A stretch of 64,000 nucleotides of DNA from the NCBI GenBank assembly GCA_004124295.1, contig SCKI01000001.1:186001-250000 (forward strand), written 5' to 3'. Position 1 is the first letter of the stretch. Every line of letters begins with the position of its first letter. Shown piece after piece: positions 1-7,989 of this stretch. This DNA comes from Fidelibacterota bacterium. Its GTDB lineage: Bacteria; Fidelibacterota; Marinisomatia; SCGC-AAA003-L08; TS1B11. Made by a program: the position numbers and the translations under genes. The notes below the pieces were generated by a model, which did no database searches, had not been told where the DNA came from, and saw only the letters and a list, made by a program, of their open reading frames with translations.

Positions 1-342
1 GCCATCGGTCCCTACAGCCAGGCCGTAGAGGTGGGCAACACCCTCTACCTGGCCGGCCAGATCGGCCTCGATCCGGCCACCGGGCGGCTGGTAATGGGAG
101 GCATCGAGCCGGAGACCCGGCAGGTCATGGCCAATCTGCAGGCGGTGCTGGCGGCGGCGGGGTACGATCTGGCGGATGTGGTGCAGGCGCAGGTCTATAT
201 GGCCGACCTGGCGGAATATGACGCCTTTAACGCTATCTACGCCGGGTATTTTTCCGATGATCCCCCGGCCCGGGCGGTGATCGAAGCCCCACGCCTGCCG
301 AGGAACGCGGTGGTGGAGATACTGGCCGTCGCCGTCCGCTGA
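1..342 (+). CDS. ridA: RidA-family deaminase, 5' end outside the window
   Basis: The frame is open from base 1, so the start lies upstream; about 113 codons are visible. RidA proteins hydrolyse reactive enamine/imine intermediates released by PLP enzymes such as threonine dehydratase. Family signatures are clear: GPYSQAV at the left edge, LAGQIGLDP, then the C-terminal APRLPRNAVVEI segment carrying the Arg and Glu of the active site in YjgF/RidA trimers. The end matches the usual C-terminus of this roughly 125-residue family, so only about a dozen residues are missing. GTG at 31 is an internal codon, not a credible start. Confidence 0.93.
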   Translation, partial: AIGPYSQAVEVGNTLYLAGQIGLDPATGRLVMGGIEPETRQVMANLQAVLAAAGYDLADVVQAQVYMADLAEYDAFNAIYAGYFSDDPPARAVIEAPRLPRNAVVEILAVAVR

Positions 343-358
343 GGGGTGCTGGCAAATC

Positions 359-1021
359 ATGAACGATACATTGAGTGCAATTCTAATCCTGGTATTGATT
401 CCGCTGGGGGTCTGGGTAATGTGGAGAGTAACAACGTTACGAGATGAGAGAGAAAAGGAGCATCAAGTACAGGAGTTTGAAAGAGTGAGGGTTAAAAGAG
501 AGAATCAACTACGAAAGAATGAAGAGCTGTTCTTAAAGATGGTTGAAATTATTAAAGACAACTTCAAAGCGCAAAAATGCTCTCGATGCAATGATGTTAA
601 GGTTTCTCTTGTTGAAATTAATTCTGTTGGTACTGGCATCAAATACGAATGCCAGACGTGCAGTAAGGCATTTTGGATAACGGCAAATCAGGATTTTGAT
701 AGCGGAGACCAGCTACGAAGCCTCTGGGAAATGTGGCTCGATTTGGAGCCGATTGAGGGATCGCCTAACGGGTTTCACACAACTATCCCTATTGAGAAGC
801 CGCAGATGGACGGCAAGGATAGCCATAGACCAACAATTAAACAATCAGTCAAGGATGAGGTATGGAATAGAGATGGGGGAAAGTGTGTCCAATGTGGCAG
901 CATGGAAAACTTAGAATTTGACCACATCATCCCCTTCTCGAAGGGTGGAGCCAGCACATACAGAAATCTGCAATTGCTCTGCGAGTCCTGCAACCGGAGA
1001 AAGTGGAATAAGATTGGCTAA
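359..1021 (+). CDS. Membrane-anchored HNH endonuclease-like protein
   Basis: A 220-residue protein in markedly AT-rich sequence. Residues about 5-24 form one hydrophobic helix, followed by a charged, probably coiled stretch (about 28-60). A CxxC...CxxC zinc-ribbon-like region lies at about 75-105. The C-terminus is an HNH nuclease: CVQCG at about 175, FDHIIPF with the catalytic His near 189, an Asn in YRNLQLLC, and a closing CESCN. HNH domains cut DNA; a membrane-tethered version may act on incoming DNA, but that is inference. It stands alone between conserved genes and its base composition differs from both neighbours, which suggests acquisition. Confidence 0.8.
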   Translation: MNDTLSAILILVLIPLGVWVMWRVTTLRDEREKEHQVQEFERVRVKRENQLRKNEELFLKMVEIIKDNFKAQKCSRCNDVKVSLVEINSVGTGIKYECQTCSKAFWITANQDFDSGDQLRSLWEMWLDLEPIEGSPNGFHTTIPIEKPQMDGKDSHRPTIKQSVKDEVWNRDGGKCVQCGSMENLEFDHIIPFSKGGASTYRNLQLLCESCNRRKWNKIG

Positions 1022-1216
1022 CCTATAGCTCAAATCATTTGCATCTTTAGTCATTACTCACCCCTGCAGGCTAGCACACTTAAATGCCTCAAGCAGGGAA
1101 TAGCATTAAATCCGAGCTCGCAGCGGAGCGGCAACCCTCCGGTAGGGGGTGAAGAGGCAGAGTTGTCTCCGCTGTGGGGGCGCATCCTGATATCAAAATA
1201 GATGGTTGAAAATCCA

Positions 1217-1534
1217 ATGATCCGACATATTGTCATGTGGCGGCTGGAGGAAGAGGCCGGCGGCCAGCCGAAAGAGGCCAATGCCCGGAGCATGAAAAGC
1301 TGGCTGGAGGGGCTACCGGCGCAGATACCGCAGATCAGGAGCTTGGAGGTGGGGCTGAATATCAGCTCCTCCGAACGGGCCTGGGATGTGGTGCTGGTGT
1401 CGTCCTTCGAGACCGAAGCCGACCTGGCGGCCTACAGTAGCCACCCGCAGCACCAGGCGGTGGTGGCCTTAATCCGGGCCGTCACTGCCGAGGTCCGGGT
1501 GGTCGATTATGTGGCCGGAGATGCTCTGGCCTAG
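1217..1534 (+). CDS. Dabb (stress-responsive A/B barrel) domain protein
   Basis: About 105 residues starting MIRHIVMWRL, the usual beginning of Dabb proteins, which are small dimeric alpha+beta barrels of mostly unknown function. The segment FETEADLAAYSSHPQHQAV is the family core. An in-frame ATG at 1202 would add five residues, but the 1217 start matches the family N-terminus. The stop lies two bases before the stop of the convergent MerB-like gene, so the two ends abut if that gene is read through its UGA codons. Confidence 0.85.
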   Translation: MIRHIVMWRLEEEAGGQPKEANARSMKSWLEGLPAQIPQIRSLEVGLNISSSERAWDVVLVSSFETEADLAAYSSHPQHQAVVALIRAVTAEVRVVDYVAGDALA

Positions 1535-1536
1535 GG

Positions 1537-2418
1537 TTACTTTTTAAGTTCCTTCAGGAACTCACCCATGGGCTGGTGCTTCAGATTGCGGTACTCGGGA
1601 TAGGTGTCCAGCCATTCATTGAGATGCTCTTCAGAACTGAAGAGGTTATCGACCACTCACCCGCCACCCCGCTGCACGAAAACTGTCGGCGGGTTCATCC
1701 GGACGATTTCCCCATCCAGGATTTCAACCGTTATCAGATCGCTGCCGTGGGCGCAGGAATCTTCGATTTTTATCGTTTGGCCCGCCTGGAATCCTTCGTT
1801 GCTGACCAGCAACAGGAAGTCGACCGCTCACCACACATCGAATTTGTCTTCGCCCCCGGGGATTATGGTATGATAGTTATGCCGCAACGGCCCGCCCCAG
1901 ATTTCGGCGTCGGCAGCAAGTGTGTAGCCCAGGCTTTGGGAACGATCCGCTTCCAGAAATCCGGCCCGTGCCATAAATGCCAGCCGGTCGTTCAGCGCTC
2001 TCCTGGACAGGCCGATTTTCTTGCGCACCTCGGCTGCCGAGGGCAGCTTCCCGCTGTCCCGGCGTGAATTGAGCAGCAGCTTGGCGATCCGCCGCTCGGT
2101 ATTCGTCAGCAGATAATTGTTGGGTCCCCAGGACCTGACGCTTCGGCTCAGACCGGGGTTTTTGCGCAAGTACTCGACCACTTCCAGCCGGATGTCATCA
2201 TCCACGGCCAGTCCCAGGTTTGCCATGGCATGGGGGATCGTTGTCGAGTGGAACCGGTGTTTCCAGTCCGCCACCAGGTGATCAATGATTTCGGATGCCA
2301 GTGGCGAAAGCGCCGGCCCTGCAGTCCCGCCCGTCGCTAGGGTAGCGCTTGTGGTCAGGCCGGTCAACAGTCCGAGGCCGATGATAAGTTTCAGATGCTT
2401 GATGGATGGGTGCTTCAT
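1537..2418 (-). CDS. MerB-like organomercurial lyase with two predicted selenocysteines (U197, U254), exported
   Basis: Read conventionally, the gene stops at 1828 after 196 codons. The same frame continues, interrupted only by two UGA codons (1828-1830 and 1657-1659), to a UAA at 1537, giving 293 residues. Residues 1-30 look like a signal peptide or anchor. Residues about 100-170 resemble the MerB N-terminal winged helix. FDVW-U-AVD aligns with MerB YAWCALD (Cys96, Asp99 kept as Asp200). IEDSCAHG carries a Cys (222) at the MerB Cys117 position. GGG-U-VVDNLF aligns with FCCHVHFF (Cys159). So both UGAs sit exactly at the catalytic cysteines. Each is followed by a SECIS-like hairpin. MerB cleaves carbon-mercury bonds; the substrate of this exported relative is unknown. 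The ATG overlaps the upstream TlpA gene by 4 bases. Alternative: a pseudogene with two nonsense changes, which is much less likely. Confidence 0.85.
1627..1644 (-). promoter_or_regulatory. Candidate bacterial SECIS hairpin 2 (for UGA at 1657-1659)
   Basis: On the minus strand CTCTTCA-GTTC-TGAAGAG forms a perfect 7-bp stem with a GTTC tetraloop. The loop starts 19 nt after the UGA, almost the same geometry as hairpin 1. It lies inside the coding sequence, as bacterial SECIS elements do. Confidence 0.75.
1792..1817 (-). promoter_or_regulatory. Candidate bacterial SECIS hairpin 1 (for UGA at 1828-1830)
   Basis: On the minus strand GTTGCT-GGTC-AGCAAC forms a perfect 6-bp stem (1798-1813), extended by TCCT/AGGA across a two-base bulge on the 3' arm. 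The GGTC loop begins 20 nt after the UGA. From memory, E. coli fdhF has the same GGUC loop on a GUUGCA-type stem 18 nt after its UGA. No bulged U on the 5' arm is evident. Confidence 0.78.
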
Positions 2419-2966
2419 GGCTTGGCTGCCTCCGCCAGAGGTTCGTCATTTACCAGGGCCCGCGCGTCTGCCAGGGCGCGACCCAGTGGATCGTTAAAGT
2501 CGCCGACGTAACGCCGGACCAGTTTGCCATCTTTCCCCATCAGCAGATAGGTTGGGAACCCGATGATACCGAATGTGACCGGGATTTGGGGTCCGCCCAG
2601 CAACACCGGATGGTCCGGTTTGTACTTGTCCATGACCCACTGGATGTCCTCCGGCAGGCCGGAGTAGAGGGTCACGCTGACAATCTCAAAATCATCGCTG
2701 CCCAGCTCCGTGCGCATCTCTTTGAGCGGCGGGAACGCCTCCAGACAGGGGGCGCACCAGGTGGCCCAAAAATCGAGTAGGACCACTTTATCGGCCAAGG
2801 TTTCGACATCAAATGGTTTGCCATCCAGATCAGTGGCGATGAGCTCGGCGACCGTGACCTCATTCCGGGACTGGTGTGCGGGAGCTGTCGATTGTGCGGA
2901 GAGAGGACCCAGGTATCCCAGGATCAGCAGCATAATGGCCGTGCGTGACAGGCCCCGATGGATCAT
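2415..2966 (-). CDS. TlpA/ResA-like exported thioredoxin
   Basis: A 183-residue protein. Residues about 8-25 form a hydrophobic signal peptide ending near LSAQS. The thioredoxin fold follows, with the redox motif WCAPC (Cys71, Cys74) in the context FWATWCAPC and a cis-Pro at IIGFPTY (about 138). Such proteins are periplasmic thiol reductants or oxidants. The stop overlaps the ATG of the MerB-like gene by 4 bases, so the two are probably translated together. This suggests that it re-reduces the selenol/thiol active site of its partner; that role is inference. Confidence 0.88.
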   Translation of the reverse strand: MIHRGLSRTAIMLLILGYLGPLSAQSTAPAHQSRNEVTVAELIATDLDGKPFDVETLADKVVLLDFWATWCAPCLEAFPPLKEMRTELGSDDFEIVSVTLYSGLPEDIQWVMDKYKPDHPVLLGGPQIPVTFGIIGFPTYLLMGKDGKLVRRYVGDFNDPLGRALADARALVNDEPLAEAAKP

Positions 2967-3132
2967 GGTTTGGAAGCAGCCCTCCCTGAAATAAGCGCAG
3001 TCAAAAGCAAGTTACAGGAGCAAGTCTCCAGACGAAAACGGAAAACAGGTATGAAAGTTCCCTGGCCGGGTTCGCCAGCTTCAGCCGTAACGCCACATGA
3101 GGTTCTGTCCCGCATGAAACTGCCGTCTATTT

Positions 3133-4065
3133 TCAGGCGCTGGACTGAGCGGCCAGTTCCGCTGCCAATCCCCAAATGAGGCCCCGGTCGCTCACCTGCA
3201 TTTCCGCCAGTCCGCTGCGTTGCAGTACGGCCAGCAGGATGGCCCCTCCGGCGATGATCACCTCGGCCCGGCCCGGATGCAGGCCCGGTAAGGCACGGCG
3301 CTTCTCAAGGGTCAAAGTAAGACAATGGTCAAGCATCTTTTCCAGGCTACGGGCCGTGAGGGTGGCCCCGTGGACGGCCCGATGATCGTAGGCGTCCAGC
3401 TTCTGTTCCATGGCCACGAAGGTGGTGGCCGTGCCGCCGACACCGATGAACTGGTCGGGCGTTGGACGGTCGAACAGCTCGGCCAGGTGGGCCAGAATGT
3501 CCGCCTGCAGGGCCAGCAGTTCGCCGGCGGCGGGCGGGTCAGTCATCAGCCAGCGGTCGCTGTGCCTGACAGAGCCGAGCTCCAGACTTTCCACCTCCTG
3601 CAACGCCCCGTTCTCTTCGGCAATGATCTCGGTGCTGCCGCCGCCCACATCAACAACCCAGCGCCTCCCGGAGCTCGCCGGGAAGGCATCATGTACCGCC
3701 TTCAGGATCAGCCGGGCCTCCTCGGATTCATCAATGGCTGAGAGTGCATAGCCGCTGGCCGTGAAGATACGTTCCTGCAGGTCAGCGCTGTTCACCGCCT
3801 CCCGGACGGCGCTGGTGCCGACACAGCGGACAACCCCGCAGTGGTAGGATTCGATGATCTCGCGGTAACCGGAAATCACCTCCACGGCCCGCACCTGGGC
3901 CTCCTCCGACAGCCGGCCGGTAAGGTCCATGCCGGACCCCAGCCGGACCACCTGCAGCTCCTGGCGTAGCGGCTCCAGCCCCTGTTCCCCCGGCTTGGCG
4001 ATCAGCAGCAGGCAGGTGTTGGTACCCAGGTCGATGGCGGCTACCGGCTGGTCAGAAGGAGCCAC
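3133..4065 (-). CDS. ppx: Ppx/GppA family phosphatase
   Basis: About 310 residues. The ASKHA-fold phosphate 1 motif AIDLGTNTCLLLIA is at the N-terminus, the second loop VVDVGGGSTEII near 135, and GVGGTATTF near 205. The family hydrolyses polyphosphate and/or pppGpp; the short form without a C-terminal HD domain fits a stand-alone Ppx/GppA core, and substrate cannot be assigned. I chose GTG at 4065 because GGGAGG lies just upstream and the N-terminus then begins next to the conserved motif; an ATG at 4119 would add 18 atypical residues. It overlaps the upstream glycosyltransferase by 14 bases and is last in the polysaccharide operon. Confidence 0.88.
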   Translation of the reverse strand: MAPSDQPVAAIDLGTNTCLLLIAKPGEQGLEPLRQELQVVRLGSGMDLTGRLSEEAQVRAVEVISGYREIIESYHCGVVRCVGTSAVREAVNSADLQERIFTASGYALSAIDESEEARLILKAVHDAFPASSGRRWVVDVGGGSTEIIAEENGALQEVESLELGSVRHSDRWLMTDPPAAGELLALQADILAHLAELFDRPTPDQFIGVGGTATTFVAMEQKLDAYDHRAVHGATLTARSLEKMLDHCLTLTLEKRRALPGLHPGRAEVIIAGGAILLAVLQRSGLAEMQVSDRGLIWGLAAELAAQSSA

Positions 4066-5056
4066 GGGCGCCTCCCGATGCAGGAGAAATAACCGAGCCG
4101 ATCTGGCGCTGGCGCACATACCGGCGCAGGCCCCGGACCACAGCCGCCACCGTAAGATAGCGGATGGCCGTCGAACTGAGCGGCGGGGGCAGCAACAGGG
4201 TGAGGATCCGCATAATGCCGTAGCTCAGGCCGTTGAACAGCAAGGTGCCCAGGGCCCGCTTGCGGCGGAAAAATGGGCCGGGCAGGGGCCAGGCATAATC
4301 CGCGGCCAGGGGCGCGGATATCTCCGGGTAGCGTTCCACAATGCGGGGCAGGTTGTGGTAGCCGTAATTCCGGGCGTCGGCGAGATGCTGCCTGAGGGTC
4401 CGCTGGTGGTGGTGCCGGGCCAGCGGCGCAGCAGCATAGTAAAGGCCGTTGGGAAAGCCCCGGGCGACGCGATAGGCGAACAGCGTATCCTCGCCGCCGT
4501 AATGGACGAAGGTCTCGTCGAAGGGGCCGCCGGCCTCCAGCGCCTGCCGGGTCAGGGCCAGATTGTGGGTCAGCAAATACTGGAAGGTGATGGGCTGCTC
4601 CGGGGCGAACTGCCGTGCTCCCCGCCGGGGATACTCATACAGGTAGCGCTGCAGCCGGTCCCTCCGTACCCAGGGCGCTGGCGCCACCTTGCCCAGCACT
4701 GCCTGCCGCCCGGGCCTGGCCAGCGCCGCGATGTGTGCCTGGATAAAATCTGCCGCCACTTCCATATCCCCATCCAGCAGGATCACTACCTCGCCGGTGG
4801 CCTTGGCCAGGCCGAGGTTCCGGGCCGCCGACCGGCCCAGGTTTTCCGGCGGATAGAGGCAGGTAAAATGGTCCGGCAGGGTCTGCTCCTGCAGATGTTC
4901 ACGGGTGCCATCGGTGGAGGCGTCATCGACGATGATAATCTCCAGCCGGCCGGCCGGATAGTCCAGCTGGGTCAGCGCCTCCAGGCAGACGCCGTAGTGG
5001 GGCCCGCCGTTGTGGACCGGGCTGACCAACGATACCTTGGGCAGGTTCGTAGCCAT
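4052..5056 (-). CDS. Family 2 (GT-A) glycosyltransferase
   Basis: 334 residues. The N-terminal GT-A fold is clear: VSLVSPVHNGG, the nucleotide-binding IIIVDDASTDGT near 40-50, NLGRSAARNLGL, and the metal-binding DxD as LLDGDM near 95. A GGEDTLFAYR segment near 190 fits the acceptor-side ED motif of GT2 enzymes. The C-terminal hydrophobic and basic stretch (about 270-320) could associate with the membrane. It transfers a sugar from an NDP donor, probably to a surface glycan. The start codon shares one base with the stop of the upstream glycosyltransferase (TGATG). Confidence 0.9.
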   Translation of the reverse strand: MATNLPKVSLVSPVHNGGPHYGVCLEALTQLDYPAGRLEIIIVDDASTDGTREHLQEQTLPDHFTCLYPPENLGRSAARNLGLAKATGEVVILLDGDMEVAADFIQAHIAALARPGRQAVLGKVAPAPWVRRDRLQRYLYEYPRRGARQFAPEQPITFQYLLTHNLALTRQALEAGGPFDETFVHYGGEDTLFAYRVARGFPNGLYYAAAPLARHHHQRTLRQHLADARNYGYHNLPRIVERYPEISAPLAADYAWPLPGPFFRRKRALGTLLFNGLSYGIMRILTLLLPPPLSSTAIRYLTVAAVVRGLRRYVRQRQIGSVISPASGGARGSF

Positions 5057-6141
5057 CAGACCGCCAGCCCCAGCTCCCGGTAGTAGCCGTAGAGCATGTC
5101 CCCGGCTGCCGGGAGGTCATGGTGGCTTTCGGCCCACTGCCGGGCGCGGCGGCCCAGTTCCAGCAGCCGGTCCCGGTCCTCCACCAGCGCCGTCAGTTCG
5201 GCCAGCAGGTTAGCGGGGGTCACGTTCACGAAAGGATGATCCGGCATGAATGCCTCCCAGGCGGCATCCATGCGGGTGCAACAGGCCACACCCAGAGCCA
5301 TGGCCTCGATGGAGTTCATGCCGTAGCCCGGGGCCACATCGGTGATCTGGTCGATGTAGATGTCGGCCTGGGCCTTGGCCGCCAGCACCTCGGCGTGGCT
5401 CCTGTTTTCCACCAGCAGAAAGCGGATGCCGTGGCTCGCCTCCAGCTGCCGGCAGACCGCGATAATGATATCGCTTCCTTTCACGTACCGGTTCCGGGTG
5501 GCATGGCAGATGGTAAGGGTGTCGTTGAGCAGCTTGCGGGGCCGCGTGCCGCTCACATCGTAGGGCAGATATAGATACTTGAGGTGGGGATGCCGGGGGA
5601 TCAAATCGTATTCGCTGGTGAGGCTCAGCCCTACCCGGCCGTCTATGGCGGGAAGCACCCCCCGGTTGCGGAAATCCTGACCGTGATAGGTGGCCAGCAA
5701 TGCCTTGCCCCGGTCTGCCACGCGACTGATGAAATTTCCGTTACGGTACAAGTCCAGACCCCATTCAAAGTGGTAGATGTCAAAATTTAGCAGATCGTGG
5801 GCCCGGATAGCAGGTTCGATCTTCAGCCGCCATAGCCGGTCCCGGAGCGCGAAAAAAAGCCGCTCCAGTGGGTTCCGGGGACGCCAGACGGGAGGATTTC
5901 CGGGCAGCTTCCCGGCAGCGTACAGAGGACCCCTGGTCCAGCGGTAAAACCGTTCCCGCAGCGGTTCATACAACCTCGAGCCATGCACCAGCGGCAGACG
6001 CAGGGCGATGTCATCGGCGAAGCCCATGGGCGACGGGTAGAACGTGATATAGCGGCATTCATGGCCCCGGTCCCGGTGCACCTGCTGCCACAGACTGAGT
6101 GTGCCGACCGTGTTCTCCGGCGAAATATAGAGGATTTTCAT
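5056..6141 (-). CDS. GT-B glycosyltransferase
   Basis: 361 residues beginning MKILYISPENTVGTLSLWQQ. The Rossmann-type N-terminus followed by a C-terminal nucleotide-sugar-binding half is typical of GT-B enzymes. The C-terminal half includes YIDQITDVAPGYGMNSIEAMALGVACCTRMD, close to the GT4 E-x7-E region, although the spacing is not canonical. It overlaps the upstream deacetylase-like gene by 4 bases. It probably adds a sugar to the same surface polysaccharide as its neighbours; donor and acceptor cannot be read from the sequence. Confidence 0.82.
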   Translation of the reverse strand: MKILYISPENTVGTLSLWQQVHRDRGHECRYITFYPSPMGFADDIALRLPLVHGSRLYEPLRERFYRWTRGPLYAAGKLPGNPPVWRPRNPLERLFFALRDRLWRLKIEPAIRAHDLLNFDIYHFEWGLDLYRNGNFISRVADRGKALLATYHGQDFRNRGVLPAIDGRVGLSLTSEYDLIPRHPHLKYLYLPYDVSGTRPRKLLNDTLTICHATRNRYVKGSDIIIAVCRQLEASHGIRFLLVENRSHAEVLAAKAQADIYIDQITDVAPGYGMNSIEAMALGVACCTRMDAAWEAFMPDHPFVNVTPANLLAELTALVEDRDRLLELGRRARQWAESHHDLPAAGDMLYGYYRELGLAV

Positions 6142-7376
6142 CTCCGGGGATACTCCAGCGGCAGCCAGGGTATGCTCACCGATACCCGCCCGGTCTCGTC
6201 CGCAGGATTCAGGTTGCAGGCCACGGCCCGGCCGCCGAAGCGGACCTGCGCCACCTTGGCCCGGCCAATGTAAAAGGTGAGCCCCTGCAGGTCGCGTTCC
6301 TGCAGCGGGTTGCTCCCGATGGGGGTGTCCAACTGCGGGGCAATCTCTATAACGGCGCGCTCGTCAGCGGTCGTAATCTGCCAGGACAGTTCGCCGTTTA
6401 CCTCCCGGTACCGCAGCAACCGGCCTGTGGTGGTGACCAGCAAACGGCCGTCGCGCTGCATACCCTGGAGCAGATGCAGCTGGGTGACCAGTTCCGGAGG
6501 CAGTCCGGCCGCCAGATCGAGATGCTCGCCCATATGGGTGTAGATAATCAGATAGCCGCCGTTCCGGACCAGTCCCTGCAGCTGGCGGGTGCCCAGCTGC
6601 ACCGGCAGGTCGTTGACATCGGCGGCCGTCACCTCGCCCCAGCTGCTGATCCAGCGCTGGAATTCCCACACCTTGGCGCCATCCTCCAGAGTGAGGGGGA
6701 TCAGCAGCCGGTTACGGCGGTCAAACAGGGGCCCCCGGGAGAAGGGGTACTTCAGCAGCCGGACCCCTTCCTGCAGTATGCGTTGACCCATCAGCGCCAG
6801 GTTTTGCCGCGCGTCCTGCCCCAGGACATGGGTCAGCCGCCCGGTCCAGAAATAGCGCAAGCCGGCCTGTCGGGCCAGGTCGAAGTGATAGGCCGGGTCC
6901 GCGGGATTGGCCCCGGCAAAGCTCTCCCGGTGGCCCACATTCTGGCGATTCTGCTCGGTGCCGTGGTTCACCCAGACCGGAATCCGGGCCTGCTGGGTCG
7001 CCAGTTCTTCCACGGCGCGCTCGGCGTGGCTGCGGCTGAAACCGCCGTTGTCGAAATTGCCGTAGGTGTGCAGAGTATCGATGTGGCCCGACAGCCAGAA
7101 CTGGCGGCAGACCTCCGCGAACGGCGTGGTCCCTCCGGCGGCGTCAAAATAGGCCAACTGGTTTTCGCCGGACCCATTTTCTCCGGACCCATTGTAGAAC
7201 CAGAAACTGTTGCCCACTTCCAGCCCCAGACCGGTTCCCAGCGGCGTCTCGCCGGTGCCGTTGAGATAGTCCATCAGGGCCAGGTAGGTCGCCAGATCTG
7301 GCGTATTGTCCAAATCGCTGGAGATGGCCAGGGCAGCCCGGTAGGGGTAGGGAAACTTGCGCAGCCCCGGTTTCAT
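6138..7376 (-). CDS. Polysaccharide deacetylase-like protein
   Basis: 412 residues. The start AALAISSDLDNTPD is consistent with the catalytic Asp region of the glycoside hydrolase/deacetylase beta/alpha barrel superfamily. HTYGNFDNGG near 105 and VWVNHGTEQNR near 135 supply His/Asp residues that could bind metal, and YLIIYTHMGEH near 275 resembles the late His motif. There is no canonical NodB signature, so the family call is tentative. A tandem GSGENGSGEN (two near-identical 15-base units near 7165-7195) looks like replication slippage. It overlaps both operon neighbours by 4 bases. Confidence 0.6.
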   Translation of the reverse strand: MKPGLRKFPYPYRAALAISSDLDNTPDLATYLALMDYLNGTGETPLGTGLGLEVGNSFWFYNGSGENGSGENQLAYFDAAGGTTPFAEVCRQFWLSGHIDTLHTYGNFDNGGFSRSHAERAVEELATQQARIPVWVNHGTEQNRQNVGHRESFAGANPADPAYHFDLARQAGLRYFWTGRLTHVLGQDARQNLALMGQRILQEGVRLLKYPFSRGPLFDRRNRLLIPLTLEDGAKVWEFQRWISSWGEVTAADVNDLPVQLGTRQLQGLVRNGGYLIIYTHMGEHLDLAAGLPPELVTQLHLLQGMQRDGRLLVTTTGRLLRYREVNGELSWQITTADERAVIEIAPQLDTPIGSNPLQERDLQGLTFYIGRAKVAQVRFGGRAVACNLNPADETGRVSVSIPWLPLEYPRR

Positions 7377-7888
7377 TGCTCCGGGCTGATGACCCGGGCC
7401 GGATTGCCCACCGCCAGGGCGCCGGGGGGCACATTGCGGGTCACCACCGTGGCCGCACCGATGGTCGCGCCGTCGCCAATGGCCACCCCGGGGAGGATCA
7501 CCGCGTGGGCGCCGATACGGACATTGGCGCCGATCTTGATGGACGCTTCGTGGCCGGAATGCACCGTGGTCAGGTCGTCGCGGGAACCACCGAAGGCATC
7601 CGAGGTGATGAAGACCTGCGGGCCGATGAGGGTGCCGTCACCCATGCGGATGCTGGAGTTGGGACCGGCATAGATATGGCATCCGGCGCCGATACCGCAG
7701 CCATCGCCCAGGTAGATATGCCCGGGGTAGCCAAACCGGACTGAGGGGTGGATGTCGGTCTGTTCGCCCCGCCGGCCCAGATTGCGCACCGCCCGGACAT
7801 GGCCGTAGAGGAAATCGCGCAACATGGCGGCCGATTGGACCCAGAAGGTCGAGGTGAATAGGCCGCCCAGTTGTTTCAGCCAGCCCAT
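7373..7888 (-). CDS. Left-handed beta-helix (hexapeptide) acyltransferase
   Basis: 171 residues from ATG at 7888 (an upstream in-frame start at 7981 would run under the divergent gene). The hexapeptide repeats are plain: IYLGDGCGIGAGCHIYAGPNS, GDGTLIGPQVFI, IKIGANVRIGAHAVILPGVAIGDGATIGAATVV, ending PPGALAVGNPARVI, the usual C-terminus of maltose/serine O-acetyltransferase-like enzymes. It probably O-acetylates a sugar of the surface glycan. It is the first gene of the minus-strand operon running to ppx. Confidence 0.9.
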   Translation of the reverse strand: MGWLKQLGGLFTSTFWVQSAAMLRDFLYGHVRAVRNLGRRGEQTDIHPSVRFGYPGHIYLGDGCGIGAGCHIYAGPNSSIRMGDGTLIGPQVFITSDAFGGSRDDLTTVHSGHEASIKIGANVRIGAHAVILPGVAIGDGATIGAATVVTRNVPPGALAVGNPARVISPEQ

Positions 7889-7989
7889 TGTTTCAGCTGC
7901 CCATCGTATTCGCTGCCCAGCCCAGCCCGGGACGGCCTGAATTGCTGTCGTATTCCATTCTCGCAGACTTACTTTTCGCACCAGCGGCC

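Noticed and set aside
1537-1830. UGA read as tryptophan (altered code)
   Set aside because: Many genes here end in UGA at family-consistent positions, and Trp at both catalytic positions makes no sense.
1576-2067. Plus-strand open frame across the MerB-like 3' part
   Set aside because: No motif or ribosome site; the minus strand carries the conserved MerB sequence.
6099-7673. Long open frame of 524 codons on the plus strand
   Set aside because: Antisense to the deacetylase-like and acyltransferase genes; GC-rich shadow with no protein motif.
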